Below are positions 41,939-50,338 of a stretch of DNA of 58,564 nucleotides, one piece after another. Made by a program: the position numbers and the translations under genes. Numbering within the stretch: the stretch's first letter is position 1; every line of letters starts with the position of its first letter. Origin of the DNA: Rhodocyclaceae bacterium (GTDB lineage Bacteria; Pseudomonadota; Gammaproteobacteria; Burkholderiales; Rhodocyclaceae); assembly GCA_003963315.1 (NCBI GenBank), contig RXJP01000056.1:1-58564 (forward strand), given 5' to 3'. The notes beneath the pieces were generated by a model. It searched no databases. It was given only the letters and a program-made list of their open reading frames with translations, and was not told where the DNA came from.

Positions 41939-44878
41939 ATGCAGAACAACAAGACCGCCTTTCGTATCCGTTTAGTGCCTTGGATAGTATTTCTGTTCGG
42001 CTTGGCGCTGACCTCCTGGTTTCAGCATGCCGCCCGGGAGTCCGCCAAGCAGGCCGTTCGCAGCGAGTTCGATTTCCGCGTGAACGAAATCATCCAGAAT
42101 ATCGACCGTCGCCTGCACAGCTATGAGCAGGTGCTGGAGGGCGTTGCCGGCCTGTTCCAGGCGTCGGACTTCGTGGAGCGACGGGAGTTCGCCGAATATG
42201 TGCAATCGCTCAGGCTGGAAGGGAAGTATCCGGGCATCCAGGGCGTGGGCTTTGCCCAATTGGTCCCGCCGCGGGACAAGGCCAGGCACCTTGCCCAAAT
42301 CCGGAGGGACGGATTCCCCGACTACGATATCCGGCCGGCCGGCCTACGCGACCCCTACACGTCCATTATTTATCTGGAGCCCTTCAATTGGCGCAACCAG
42401 CGCGCCTTCGGCTACGACATGTACGCCGAGCCGACGCGGCGCGCTGCCATGGAAAGGGCGCGGGATGAAGACACCACTGCGATTTCGGGAAAAGTGCAAC
42501 TGGTGCAGGAGACGGAACAGAATGTCCAACCCGGTTTCCTCATGTATCTGCCCATTTTCGTTCCCAAGGCTTCCCATCGGACCCTTGAGGAACGCAGGGC
42601 CAACTTGATGGGCTGGGTTTATGCGCCGTTCCGCATGAACGACCTGATGGCGGGGATACTGGGGCAGCACTTCGGTGAAATCAGCGCCTCCATGGATCTT
42701 GAGATTTACGACGGGGACGCCACGGACGCGAAGCAATTGATGTTCGATTCCAACGGCCGGATTGGCAAGATGGACACCGCGTTCCATGCCGTGAGGCCGA
42801 TCACCTTGTTGGGTCATTCATGGACCGTGGTCGTCCATTCCTTGCCGTCTTTCGACGCACAGTTGCGCAGCGAAAAGGCGGACATCATCATTTTCGCTGG
42901 TGTCGTGGGTAGCGGTTTGATGGCCATGGTGGCTTGGTTGATCATGACCGGCCAAGCCCGAGCGCAATCCCTTGCCGAACAAATGACCGTCGAGCTGCGC
43001 CAGCAGGAGGCGGAGCAGGAAAAACTCAACCGCGCTTTGCGCCTCCTCAGCGCCTGCAATACGACCTTGATCCACGCGGAAGACGAATACAAGCTGCTGG
43101 CGGAGATCTGCCGTCTTTGCGTGGAGCGAGGCGGCTACCTGATGGCCTGGGTGGGTTACGCGGACCAGGATGATGCACGGACGGTACGCCCGATCACCCA
43201 GTCGGGTTACGAACACGGCTACCTCGATCACATCGATATCACCTGGGCCGATACCGAACGTGGCCAAGGGCCCACCGGCACGGCCATCCGGACTGGTATG
43301 ACGAACGTCAATCAGAATGTTCTAACCAATCCGAAGATGGCGCCGTGGCGTGAGGCGGCCATCCAGCGCGGCTATCAATCCAGCATTGCATTGCCCCTGA
43401 TCGGCGAGGCGCGGGTGTTGGGGGCGCTCACCATGTATGCCCGCGAGCCCGATGCCTTCACCCATGATGAGGTTCGGCTGCTGGAGGAATTGGCCAACGA
43501 TCTCGCCTTCGGCATCGTCACCCTGCGCACCCGGGCCGCTCACGCCCAGGAGAAGGAGAAGGCTTCCTTCCTGGCCCACTTCGATCCGCTCACCCACCTG
43601 CCCAATCGCCTGCTGTTGCGCGACCGCTTCGAGCATGCGGCCCAGGTGGCAGAAAGCCTGCGTGCCAGGGTGGCCATGCTCTATCTGGACATGGACGAGT
43701 TCAACCAGATCAACGACAGCCTGGGCCACGACCTGGGGGACAAGGTGCTGGTCATGGCGGCGGAGCGGCTGCAACGTTGTATCGCGGCCACCGACACCAT
43801 CAGCCGGCTGAGCGGCGACGAGTTCGTCATCCTGCTCACCGGCAATGCCGATGCCCAGGGCATCGCCAATGTCGCCAACGCCATCCGTGACGCCTTCTCC
43901 GATCCGCTGAAGGTTGAGGGCCACGTGCTGAACATCTCCTTCTCCATCGGCATCAGCGTCTTTCCCGCAGATGGCGGGGATTTCGACACCCTGCTCAAGG
44001 GCGCGGACACCGCGCTCCACCGGGCCAAGGAAAGCGGCCGCAACACCTACCGCTTCTTCACCCAGGAAATGAATGCGGGGCTGCTGGAGCAGATCCGGCT
44101 CACCGGCGGCTTGCTCAACGGCCTGCGGCAGGGGGAGTTTGTCCTCCATTACCAACCCCAGGTGGATATCCGCAGCGGCCGGGTGACCGGCGCCGAGGCC
44201 CTGATCCGTTGGCGGCATCCCGTGGACGGCCTGGTGTCGCCGGCCAAGTTCATTCCCCTGGCGGAACAGAGCGGCCACATCGTGCAGATCGGCGAATGGG
44301 TGTTGAACGAAGCCTGCCGGCAGGCCAAAGCCTGGCTGGACCAGGGGTTCCCGCTGGTGATGGCGGTCAATCTTTCAGCGGTGCAATTCAAACGCGGCGA
44401 CATCATCGAATTGGTGTCCCGGGCGCTTGCGGCCTCCAACCTGCCGCCCCGGCACCTGGAACTGGAGCTCACCGAATCCATCCTGCTCCAGGATATCGAG
44501 ACGACCATGCAGACGCTGCGCGGCTTGAAGTCCATGGGCCTGAAGCTGTCCATCGACGATTTCGGCACGGGCTATTCCAGCCTGTCCTACCTCAAGCAGT
44601 TGGCGGTGGACAAACTCAAGATCGATCAATCCTTCATCCGCGACATGCTGACCGACGCCGACGGCGCCTCCATCGTTCGCGCCGTCATCCAACTGGGCCA
44701 TGCCTTGCAATTGGACGTGATTGCAGAAGGCGTGGAAACCGAGCCCCAATTGGCCTTCCTCCGCGACTACGGTTGCGACGAGGTGCAGGGCTACCTGTTC
44801 AGCCGGCCGGTGCCGGCGGACCATTTTGTTCCCTTGCTAGCGAAGACATTGCCGATGCTGCCCTGGGCAAAGGGGTAG
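41939..44878 (+). CDS. Membrane CHASE-GAF-GGDEF-EAL protein
   Basis: A 979-residue signalling protein. Order: helix (about 9-25), periplasmic CHASE domain (about 60-270: [36 protein letters not shown]), helix near 320-342, a coiled linker, GAF domain (about 365-530), GGDEF (about 540-705) and EAL (about 725-975). The cyclase motif reads SGDEF at 625-629 and the RxxD inhibitory site is lost (ATDTISRL), so cyclase activity may be reduced or unregulated. The EAL motif is intact at 753-755, with [16 protein letters not shown] and EGVETEPQ, so a phosphodiesterase is likely. It starts 89 bases after a related gene and ends before a strong terminator. Confidence 0.92.
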   Translation: MQNNKTAFRIRLVPWIVFLFGLALTSWFQHAARESAKQAVRSEFDFRVNEIIQNIDRRLHSYEQVLEGVAGLFQASDFVERREFAEYVQSLRLEGKYPGIQGVGFAQLVPPRDKARHLAQIRRDGFPDYDIRPAGLRDPYTSIIYLEPFNWRNQRAFGYDMYAEPTRRAAMERARDEDTTAISGKVQLVQETEQNVQPGFLMYLPIFVPKASHRTLEERRANLMGWVYAPFRMNDLMAGILGQHFGEISASMDLEIYDGDATDAKQLMFDSNGRIGKMDTAFHAVRPITLLGHSWTVVVHSLPSFDAQLRSEKADIIIFAGVVGSGLMAMVAWLIMTGQARAQSLAEQMTVELRQQEAEQEKLNRALRLLSACNTTLIHAEDEYKLLAEICRLCVERGGYLMAWVGYADQDDARTVRPITQSGYEHGYLDHIDITWADTERGQGPTGTAIRTGMTNVNQNVLTNPKMAPWREAAIQRGYQSSIALPLIGEARVLGALTMYAREPDAFTHDEVRLLEELANDLAFGIVTLRTRAAHAQEKEKASFLAHFDPLTHLPNRLLLRDRFEHAAQVAESLRARVAMLYLDMDEFNQINDSLGHDLGDKVLVMAAERLQRCIAATDTISRLSGDEFVILLTGNADAQGIANVANAIRDAFSDPLKVEGHVLNISFSIGISVFPADGGDFDTLLKGADTALHRAKESGRNTYRFFTQEMNAGLLEQIRLTGGLLNGLRQGEFVLHYQPQVDIRSGRVTGAEALIRWRHPVDGLVSPAKFIPLAEQSGHIVQIGEWVLNEACRQAKAWLDQGFPLVMAVNLSAVQFKRGDIIELVSRALAASNLPPRHLELELTESILLQDIETTMQTLRGLKSMGLKLSIDDFGTGYSSLSYLKQLAVDKLKIDQSFIRDMLTDADGASIVRAVIQLGHALQLDVIAEGVETEPQLAFLRDYGCDEVQGYLFSRPVPADHFVPLLAKTLPMLPWAKG

Positions 44879-44911
44879 CGGGGATAGCGGATTGACACGA
44901 CCCCTCTGAAA

Positions 44912-44948
44912 AATGACAAAGGCCACCCTTCCGGTGGCCTTTGTCATT
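44912..44948. terminator. Bidirectional terminator between GGDEF/EAL gene and nifS
   Basis: A 16-base perfect stem (AATGACAAAGGCCACC with GGTGGCCTTTGTCATT) around a five-base loop. It sits between two convergent genes. A-rich and T-rich flanks on either side allow termination in both directions. Confidence 0.92.
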
Positions 44949-44963
44949 AGGGCGGAAACCCGC

Positions 44964-46181
44964 TCAGGCGTAGGCCGGGGCGAAGGATTCCTCAGGATTG
45001 TCCACCGGACCATTGCCGCTCCAGTAGGGGGACAGCTTGCGCAACTGGGCCACGATGGGCGGCACGGCTTCGATCACGCGGTCGATTTCTTCCTCGGTGT
45101 TGTAGCGGGAGAGGGAGAAACGGGTGGTGCCGTGGGCGGCGGTGTAGGGAATGCCCATGGCGCGCATGACGTGGGAAGGCTCCAAGGAGCCGGAGGTGCA
45201 GGCGGAACCGGACGAGGCGGCGATACCCATCTTGTTCAGTAGCATGAGGATGGCCTCCCCTTCGATGTATTCGAAGGCGATGTTGCAGGTGTTGGGCAGG
45301 CGGTTGCCGCTGGGACCGGCATCGCCGGTGGCGAAGGCATGGGTGACGTTGGCCAGGATGCCGGCTTGCAGCTTGTCCCGCAGGCGCTTCACTTCGGTGT
45401 TTTCGTGATGCAGATTCTGCATGGCCAGCTCACAGGCCACGCCGAGGCCGACGATGGAGGCGGCGTTCTCGGTGCCGGCGCGACGGCCCCGCTCCTGGTG
45501 GCCCCCCCGCAGCAGGGGACGGAAGCGGGTGTTGCGGCGCAGATAGAGGACGCCGATGCCCTTGGGGGCGTGGAGCTTGTGGCCGGAGAGGGACAGCATG
45601 TCGATCTTGGTGTCCTTCAGGCTCATGGGGATCTTGCCCACGGCCTGCACGGCGTCGGTGTGGAACTGGATGCCCTTGGCGTGGGCCAGCTCGGCCATTT
45701 CCTCCACGGGGAAGAGGGTGCCGGTTTCATTGTTGGCCCACATGGCGGAAACGATGGCGACCCGGTCGTTGAGCAGGGATTTGTATTCGTCGATGTCGAT
45801 GCGGCCACGCTTGTCCACCCCCAGCTTCTTGACGATGTAGCCTTCCTTCTCCAGGTATTCGCCGAGGCTGAGGATGGCCGGGTGTTCCACCGCGGTGGTG
45901 ATGATCTGGTTGCGCTCGGGCTGGGCCTTGATGGCGGAAAGGATGGCGGTGGAGTCGGACTCGGTGCCGCAGGAGGTGAACACGATTTCGGAATCGTGCT
46001 CGGCGCCCAGCAGGGCTTGTACTTTCTTGCGGGCTTCCTTGATGGCGCCGCCCACCTTGTTGCCGAAGCTGTGCATGGAAGAGGGGTTGCCGAACTGCTC
46101 GGTGAAGTAGGGCAGCATGGCTTCCACCACGGCGGGATCACAGGCGGTGGTGGCGTTGTTGTCGAGGTAGATGGGTTTCAT
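44964..46181 (-). CDS. nifS: Cysteine desulfurase NifS
   Basis: NifS removes sulfur from cysteine and hands it to NifU for Fe-S clusters of nitrogenase. The 405-residue PLP enzyme has the cofactor lysine at K202 (SLSGHKLHAPKG) and the active-site cysteine at C328 (SGSACTSGSLEPSHVMRAMG). The start MKPIYLDNNATTACDPAV is typical. The short active-site loop and position place it in the NifS/IscS group; its place after nifU and a nif-type iscA under a NifA-controlled promoter decides for NifS. A repeat pair lies in the gap to nifU. It ends 15 bases from the terminator. Confidence 0.94.
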   Translation of the reverse strand: MKPIYLDNNATTACDPAVVEAMLPYFTEQFGNPSSMHSFGNKVGGAIKEARKKVQALLGAEHDSEIVFTSCGTESDSTAILSAIKAQPERNQIITTAVEHPAILSLGEYLEKEGYIVKKLGVDKRGRIDIDEYKSLLNDRVAIVSAMWANNETGTLFPVEEMAELAHAKGIQFHTDAVQAVGKIPMSLKDTKIDMLSLSGHKLHAPKGIGVLYLRRNTRFRPLLRGGHQERGRRAGTENAASIVGLGVACELAMQNLHHENTEVKRLRDKLQAGILANVTHAFATGDAGPSGNRLPNTCNIAFEYIEGEAILMLLNKMGIAASSGSACTSGSLEPSHVMRAMGIPYTAAHGTTRFSLSRYNTEEEIDRVIEAVPPIVAQLRKLSPYWSGNGPVDNPEESFAPAYA

Positions 46182-46225
46182 GGCGGCGCCTCTCTCTGTA
46201 CGGGGATTATTTTTTGCAGCAGTTT

Positions 46226-46322
46226 CCCTCCCTTGATAAGGGGAGGGACAGGGAGGGGTTTCGTTGTGCTGGTGCTGTGCGGTGAAACCCCAACCCCCCC
46301 GGCCCCCCTAGTCAGGGGGGAG
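46226..46322. repeat. Palindromic repeat pair between nifU and nifS, tails inward
   Basis: The left arm (46226-46263) is CCCTCCCTTGATAAGGGGAGGG with a tail ending GGGGTTTCG. The right arm (46284-46322) is GAAACCCCAAC, C-tract and the core CCCCCCTAGTCAGGGGGG. It ends four bases from the nifU stop, so it is transcribed within the operon and may affect the nifS level. Confidence 0.9.
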
Positions 46323-46326
46323 TGGG

Positions 46327-47223
46327 TTAGTGAATCTCGGTCAGCAGCTTGGCCGGCAGCAGGCGGATGAACTCTCCCAGGGCCTCGATCAGCTTCTGCT
46401 GCACACCGCCCAGGGTGGCCTGTTCCATCATGCAGCCGGCGCAGGCGCCCTTGAGGTTCACGTAGATGTCCTTGCCGGACACTTCCACGATTTCGATGTC
46501 GCCGCCGTCCTTGATCAGGGTGGGACGGATGGACTCCACCACTTCCTCGATCTTGCGCATGCGCTGGTAGGTGGTGAGCTGGGGCTTGGCCGCCGGCTTG
46601 GCTTCCGCCGCAGGGGCGGGGGCCGCTGTCGGGGCGGCCTTGCCTTCGGCTTCCCATTCCTGGGCGACTTTCTCCAGGATTTCCTCGATGGCTTCGTGGC
46701 AGGAGGAGCAACCGCCGCCGGCCTTGGTGTAGTTGGTCACTTCCTCCACCGTGGTCAGGCTGTTGGCCCGCACGGTGTCTTCGATCATCACGGCGTCGAT
46801 GGCGAAGCACTTGCAGATCAGCGCGCCTTCTTCGTGGTCGTCGGTCCACACTTCGCCGCGGTAGTTGGCCACGGCGGCTTGCAGGGCTTCGCGGCCCATC
46901 ACCGAGCAGTGCATCTTTTCAGGGGGCAGGCCGTCCAGGTAGTCGGCGATGTCCTGGTTGCTCACCTTGAGGGCGTCATCCAGGGTCATGCCCTTGATGA
47001 TTTCGGTCAGGGCGGAGGAGGAGGCGATGGCGGAGCCGCAGCCGAAGGTCTGGAAGTGCGCGTCGAGGATCACCTCGGTTTCCGGTTCCACCTTGAGCAT
47101 CAGCCGCAGGGCGTCGCCGCACTTGATGGAGCCCACATCGCCGACGCCATTGGCGCCTTCCAAGGGGCCGGAGTTCTTGGGGTCGAAGAAATGTTCGCGA
47201 ACCTTGTCAGAGTAATCCCACAT
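46327..47223 (-). CDS. nifU: Fe-S scaffold protein NifU
   Basis: NifU is the scaffold on which clusters for nitrogenase are built. The 298-residue protein has the full three-part layout: an IscU-like N-domain (about 1-125, with [29 protein letters not shown] and [10 protein letters not shown] providing three Cys), a central 2Fe-2S domain (about 133-180, [14 protein letters not shown] and [13 protein letters not shown]) and a C-terminal Nfu domain (about 220-298, [16 protein letters not shown]). An Ala/Pro-rich linker joins the last two. The full-length form is nearly specific to nitrogen fixation. It follows nif-iscA by 17 bases and precedes nifS. Confidence 0.97.
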   Translation of the reverse strand: MWDYSDKVREHFFDPKNSGPLEGANGVGDVGSIKCGDALRLMLKVEPETEVILDAHFQTFGCGSAIASSSALTEIIKGMTLDDALKVSNQDIADYLDGLPPEKMHCSVMGREALQAAVANYRGEVWTDDHEEGALICKCFAIDAVMIEDTVRANSLTTVEEVTNYTKAGGGCSSCHEAIEEILEKVAQEWEAEGKAAPTAAPAPAAEAKPAAKPQLTTYQRMRKIEEVVESIRPTLIKDGGDIEIVEVSGKDIYVNLKGACAGCMMEQATLGGVQQKLIEALGEFIRLLPAKLLTEIH

Positions 47224-47240
47224 GATGTCTTGCTCCCTGG

Positions 47241-47582
47241 TTAAGCCGAGAAGGATGAGCCGCAGGCGCAGGAGGCCGTGGCGTTGGGGTTGTTGAACTT
47301 GAATCCGGTGTGGGTCAGGCTGTCCACGAAATCGACGGTGATGCCTTCGATCATGGGGCGGCTCATGGGGTCCACCAGCAGGGTGAAGCCATCGACCTCT
47401 ACCGTGAAATCGTCCTCGCTCTTTTCCTGTTCGAGACGCAGGCCGTATTGCAGGCCGGAGCAGCCGCCGCCGGAAACGAAGATGCGCAGACCCGCCACGG
47501 GGTTTTCAGAACCCTTGATGAAACGATGGATGGCCTTGGAGGCGTTGTCTGTCAGGTTGATCATGGTGTTCTCTCCTGTCAC
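47241..47582 (-). CDS. Nif-specific A-type Fe-S carrier (IscA/HesB)
   Basis: A 113-residue A-type carrier that ferries Fe-S clusters from NifU to target proteins. The three conserved cysteines are present in [12 protein letters not shown] and CACGSSF. The start at 47582 gives [21 protein letters not shown]; an ATG six codons later (MINLTD) is an equally good start and would give a 107-residue protein. It is the first gene of the iscA-nifU-nifS operon, with a -24/-12 promoter about 45 bases upstream and a NifA site beyond that, so expression should be limited to nitrogen-fixing conditions. Confidence 0.93.
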   Translation of the reverse strand: MTGENTMINLTDNASKAIHRFIKGSENPVAGLRIFVSGGGCSGLQYGLRLEQEKSEDDFTVEVDGFTLLVDPMSRPMIEGITVDFVDSLTHTGFKFNNPNATASCACGSSFSA

Positions 47583-47627
47583 GGGTGGGTTTTGGGGTGT
47601 TGTGTGCTGCTTGTTACCTCCGGTTCT

Positions 47628-47642
47628 GCAATCCCCATACCA
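47628..47642 (-). promoter_or_regulatory. Sigma-54 promoter of iscA-nifU-nifS
   Basis: On the minus strand the sequence is TGGTAT, five bases, TTGC, with GG and GC exactly ten bases apart, as sigma-54 requires. The GC lies about 45 bases before the iscA start. A NifA site is found about 70 bases further upstream. Confidence 0.82.
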
Positions 47643-47709
47643 CCATGGTGAAAGCAGGGATATGCCTTAACCATGCGGTTTTTCAGCGGGTGGGTGGCGA
47701 ATGCCAATT

Positions 47710-47725
47710 TGTCGCATATGTGACA
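47710..47725. promoter_or_regulatory. NifA upstream activator site (TGT-N10-ACA)
   Basis: TGTCGCATATGTGACA is a perfect TGT-N10-ACA match and is itself nearly palindromic. It lies about 70 bases upstream of the -24 element of the iscA promoter, the normal range for NifA activation. Confidence 0.88.
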
Positions 47726-47770
47726 ACACGACATTTTCTTGAGGGATTCACTCGGGTATGAAGGCAGGAT

Positions 47771-48202
47771 TTAGCCCAGTACCAGCTCATAAGCCCGACG
47801 GGCCAGGTCCAGTTCGATGGGGTGCAGGCCCCGGGCTTCGGTGAGGGTGATGAATTTTCCGCCCAGGGTTTCGGCCTCGGCGAAGGGTGGGTCGATGGTG
47901 GTGAAGCGGCCCAGCAGCACCGGCACCACGCCTTCCGGCGTGTCGATCTCGGCGTAGAACTCGGCCTCCGCTTCCAGGCTGCCGTTGGGCAGCTTGAGAT
48001 GGCTTTCCGCCGCGCGGATGCAGGCGGCGGGATGGGGCAGCACCTTGGCGCTGGCCGTGCCTTCCTCCTTGAGGGAGGACAGCGTCGGCATCGGTTCGAA
48101 GGCCAGGATGCCCGTGGGCAGGCGCAGGTAGCGCAGGCGGCCGCTGGTGGATTGCTTGTGATAGAGGATCAGCCGTGGCGGTAACGGGGTGGAGACGGAC
48201 AT
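47771..48202 (-). CDS. Nif-linked protein of unknown function (143 aa)
   Basis: A 143-residue soluble protein that I do not recognise. The start at 48202 (MSVSTPLPPRLILYHKQST) is chosen because upstream codons run into a repeat pair. The sequence is mixed alpha/beta with a conserved-looking core, LRLPTGILAFEPMPTL and LLGRFTTIDPPFAEAE, and a helical end LDLARRAYELVLG. There is no signal peptide, membrane segment or cysteine pair; one Cys is present (AACIRAAE). It is the last gene of the nifN-nifX cluster and its stop lies 46 bases from the NifA site of the next operon. A nif role is inferred from position alone. Confidence 0.75.
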   Translation of the reverse strand: MSVSTPLPPRLILYHKQSTSGRLRYLRLPTGILAFEPMPTLSSLKEEGTASAKVLPHPAACIRAAESHLKLPNGSLEAEAEFYAEIDTPEGVVPVLLGRFTTIDPPFAEAETLGGKFITLTEARGLHPIELDLARRAYELVLG

Positions 48203-48271
48203 GGGATGGCTGGAATAGGCGGGGGCGGCGAAAATCGGCGGAGATCGGATGGCAGAACAATTCGGAGAACG

Positions 48272-48407
48272 CCCCTCCCCTGACAAGGGGAGGACGGGAG
48301 GGGTTTCGGGGTTGATGTTGTGTTGATACGAAAGCGATTTGGCCAAAACCGCAACCCCCCTGTCCCCCTCCTTCGTCAAGCTCAGGACAGGCTTGTCAGG
48401 GGGGAAC
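48272..48407. repeat. Palindromic repeat pair, tails inward, right arm with CTGAGC-type insert
   Basis: The left arm (48272-48311) is CCCCTCCCCTGACAAGGGG with a tail ending GGGGTTTCGGGG. The right arm (48345-48407) begins AAAACCGCAAC and has CCTTCGTCAAGCTCAGGACAGG inserted into its core. The pair separates two unknown nif-linked genes. Confidence 0.88.
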
Positions 48408-48416
48408 CCAGTTTTT

Positions 48417-48794
48417 TTACAACGGTGTATCGAGCAACCGCATCTCCATCTTGATCTGGTCGCTGTGACCCCAGGCCACCACGGCTTCCATCCACAGGCC
48501 GGGCTTGGTGGGGTGGGGCTGGCAGATGTCCACCTCGCCGTAGATGAAGCCGCCGGGACGCAGGCTCAATGTGCCGCGCACCTTGCCGGCCCAGCGGGCC
48601 ACCAGGCTTTCCTCGCCGGAGAAAGGATCCTTGGCCGAGGAGAAACTGGCCTTGTCCCAACCCAGGCCGGTGAGGCCGACGCCATGCTTGTCGGCCAGGC
48701 CGGTCATGGCGGCGATCACCTTTTCGCCCAGGACGCGCTCGCTGGCGATGCGTTCGGCGAGGTCATCCCCCGCCATGGTCGCCGCTGCGTTCAT
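48417..48794 (-). CDS. Nif-linked protein of unknown function (125 aa)
   Basis: A 125-residue protein that I cannot place in a family. It begins with a helical region (DDLAERIASERVLGEKVIAAMTGLADKHG) followed by beta-rich sequence (GKVRGTLSLRPGGFIYGEVDI, MEAVVAWGHSDQIKMEMRLLD). It has a single cysteine (DICQPHP) and no membrane segment. Its start overlaps the ferredoxin stop by ATGA, so translation is coupled to the ferredoxin and it is very likely part of the nitrogen fixation regulon. It could be a ferredoxin partner or a cofactor-assembly helper; that is only an inference from the overlap. Confidence 0.78.
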   Translation of the reverse strand: MNAAATMAGDDLAERIASERVLGEKVIAAMTGLADKHGVGLTGLGWDKASFSSAKDPFSGEESLVARWAGKVRGTLSLRPGGFIYGEVDICQPHPTKPGLWMEAVVAWGHSDQIKMEMRLLDTPL

Positions 48795-49081
48795 GCCGCC
48801 GCCGGGGCGTAGGTGTAGCAGTCCTTGGGACAGACCCGGCCGCAGGAACCGCAGCCGATACAGTCTTCGCCATGGGCAATGGTCATGACCATCATCTGGT
48901 CGTCATCATCCATGTCGTCATCGGCTTCCATGTCTTCGCCGCGTTCCACCAGGTCGAGCACGTCGCGGGGGCAGACCTTGTAGCAACGGCCGCAACCGAT
49001 GCATTTCTTGGGGTCGAGGAAGGTGGCGAATTCGGGCACCCACTCGGTGCCGCCCCGGGTCTTTCCGGTGATGTTGGCCAT
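48791..49081 (-). CDS. fdxB: Nif-specific ferredoxin III (2x 4Fe-4S)
   Basis: A 96-residue ferredoxin with two cluster motifs, CIGCGRCYKVCP (about residues 27-38) and CIGCGSCGRVCP (near 74-85). An acidic insert (MEADDDMDDDDQ) lies between them. The length, the lead TRGGTEWVPEFATFLDPKK and the acidic loop match the ferredoxin III nif-specific family. It may donate electrons for cofactor assembly or to nitrogenase. I chose the ATG at 49081; a longer frame adds a basic lead without family sequence. It lies six bases after the DUF683 gene and overlaps the next gene by four bases. Confidence 0.93.
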   Translation of the reverse strand: MANITGKTRGGTEWVPEFATFLDPKKCIGCGRCYKVCPRDVLDLVERGEDMEADDDMDDDDQMMVMTIAHGEDCIGCGSCGRVCPKDCYTYAPAAA

Positions 49082-49086
49082 GATGT

Positions 49087-49296
49087 CTATCCTTTCTGCG
49101 CGGCGGCAAGCCGGGCGTTGGCATCCGCCCACAGCTTGCAGGCGTCGTAGGTTTCCTGGGCGATGCCGGGAAGTTTTTCAAAGGCGGCGGGGAGGGCGTC
49201 CTCGATCAGGTCGTGAAGGACCGAGGCCTTTTCCGTCGCGATGCGCTTGAGTTTCTTGACCTCCTTGTCGAGGTCCTTCAGTTCTTCTTCGCTCAT
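49087..49296 (-). CDS. NifX-associated small protein (DUF683/CCE_0567 family)
   Basis: A 69-residue protein of the CCE_0567 (DUF683) family, found almost only in nif clusters next to nifX and the DUF269 gene. MSEEELKDLDKEVKKLKRIATEKASVLHDL is the typical charged helix, then IEDALPAAFEKLPGIAQETYDACKLWADA, forming a helical hairpin. I chose the ATG at 49296 over one nine codons upstream because the family begins with the acidic MSEEE segment. Function is not established. It ends six bases before the ferredoxin gene. Confidence 0.9.
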   Translation of the reverse strand: MSEEELKDLDKEVKKLKRIATEKASVLHDLIEDALPAAFEKLPGIAQETYDACKLWADANARLAAAQKG

Positions 49297-49337
49297 GACA
49301 GTTCCAATTAAAAATTCGGACAACGTCCGCTCATCAG

Positions 49338-49378
49338 AACCCCCGCCCGGGCGGGGGATTGGGGGTGGGGGCTTTATT
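49338..49378. repeat. Compact GC-rich repeat, same type as in purL
   Basis: The palindrome CCCCCGCCCGGGCGGGGG at 49340-49357 is followed by ATTGGGGGTGGGGGCTT. It lies between the DUF269 and DUF683 genes. It matches the element inside purL (21096-21136) over palindrome and tail. Confidence 0.88.
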
Positions 49379-49399
49379 TGAGAAGTGTTTGGCGAGAAC

Positions 49400-49861
49400 T
49401 CAGAGCCCAGCCACTTCGGAGTGCTTCCCGATCAACTCAAGAGCCACCGCCAAATACTTGTCGGCTTCGTCCTTCATTTTGGAAACGTTCTCGAAGCCGA
49501 AGCGGTGCATGTCGCGCAGGGTCTTGTCCATCACCACCAGCTTGCCGACGATGATGAGGGCGCGGCCGAAGCCTTCGTGGGTGATCTGGATGAAGGGCAC
49601 GGCCATCTTGCCGCACTCGGTTTCGATCAGCACGGCGATGGCGTTGTAGAAGGCCTTGACCCGGGACAGCAGGATGTCATCGGGGTCGCCGATGATGGGG
49701 ATGGCGCGTTTCTGTTCCTTGGTCAGGATGAAGGGGGCGAGGATGGCGTCGATGGGCTTGCCGTCCCATTGGCCGTAGCTGTCCAGGGCGCGGGTCTGGC
49801 GGCTGATTTCCTTGGCGAAGGCGGTGGTGTAGATCGGATCTTGTTCGGCGGGGGCGTTCAT
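49400..49861 (-). CDS. NifX-associated nitrogen fixation protein (DUF269)
   Basis: A 153-residue protein of the DUF269 family, which is nearly restricted to diazotrophs and lies just downstream of nifX. Characteristic parts are AFAKEISRQTRALDSYGQWDG, KRAIPIIGDPDDILLSRVKAFYNAIA and VVMDKTLRDMHRFGFENVSKMKDEADKYL. The protein is soluble and mostly helical. A helper role in FeMo-cofactor trafficking is assumed in the literature from gene context, not known in detail. It follows the rseC-like gene by 21 bases. Confidence 0.92.
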   Translation of the reverse strand: MNAPAEQDPIYTTAFAKEISRQTRALDSYGQWDGKPIDAILAPFILTKEQKRAIPIIGDPDDILLSRVKAFYNAIAVLIETECGKMAVPFIQITHEGFGRALIIVGKLVVMDKTLRDMHRFGFENVSKMKDEADKYLAVALELIGKHSEVAGL

Positions 49862-49882
49862 GGTTGTTGTCTCCGGGTTGAA

Positions 49883-50317
49883 TCAGATGGAAGGGTGGGA
49901 CGTGGAAGTCGGTTCGCAATAGGTATCGGACAAATGGGGCATCAACCGGCCGATCAGGCGCACCAGCAGCAGGCCCAGCACCAGCCCGCCGAGCAGGCCG
50001 GCGGCGGAGGCGACATCGCCGCCGGGGGCGAAGATCAGGGCGCCGAAAATCGTGGTCATGGTGGGCAGCAGATAGGCCAGCAGCACACCGATGTGGAAGC
50101 CGCGGGTGGATACCGTCACCGTCACTTCGTCGCCGGCGCGGGCATAGAGCGGCGCGTCCATGGTGACGATCTGGGTGCGGCCCGCTTGGTGACTATTCTC
50201 CTTGCTGCTGGCGCAGGTGCGCTTGGCATTGCAGGCGGTGCAGGCCGTGGTCTGGGCCAGCTCCACGTCCACCCGGCCGTCGTGCACGGCGACGATCCTG
50301 CCGTTGGTCTCGATCAT
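49883..50317 (-). CDS. rseC: RseC/SoxR-reducing-system family membrane protein
   Basis: A 144-residue inner-membrane protein of the RseC family. The N-terminal soluble part has the four-cysteine region CTACNAKRTCASSK in a beta-rich fold (IETNGRIVAVHDGRVDVEL), followed by two transmembrane helices (about 74-92 and 100-122: GFHIGVLLAYLLPTMTTIFGAL, AAGLLGGLVLGLLLVRLIG). RseC-type proteins work with Rnf-like electron-transfer complexes. In nif clusters of proteobacteria Rnf supplies low-potential electrons to nitrogenase, so this copy may serve that path. It is separated from nifX by a repeat pair but runs in the same direction. Confidence 0.85.
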   Translation of the reverse strand: MIETNGRIVAVHDGRVDVELAQTTACTACNAKRTCASSKENSHQAGRTQIVTMDAPLYARAGDEVTVTVSTRGFHIGVLLAYLLPTMTTIFGALIFAPGGDVASAAGLLGGLVLGLLLVRLIGRLMPHLSDTYCEPTSTSHPSI

Positions 50318-50338
50318 TGCTGGTCTCCGCAGACGGTT

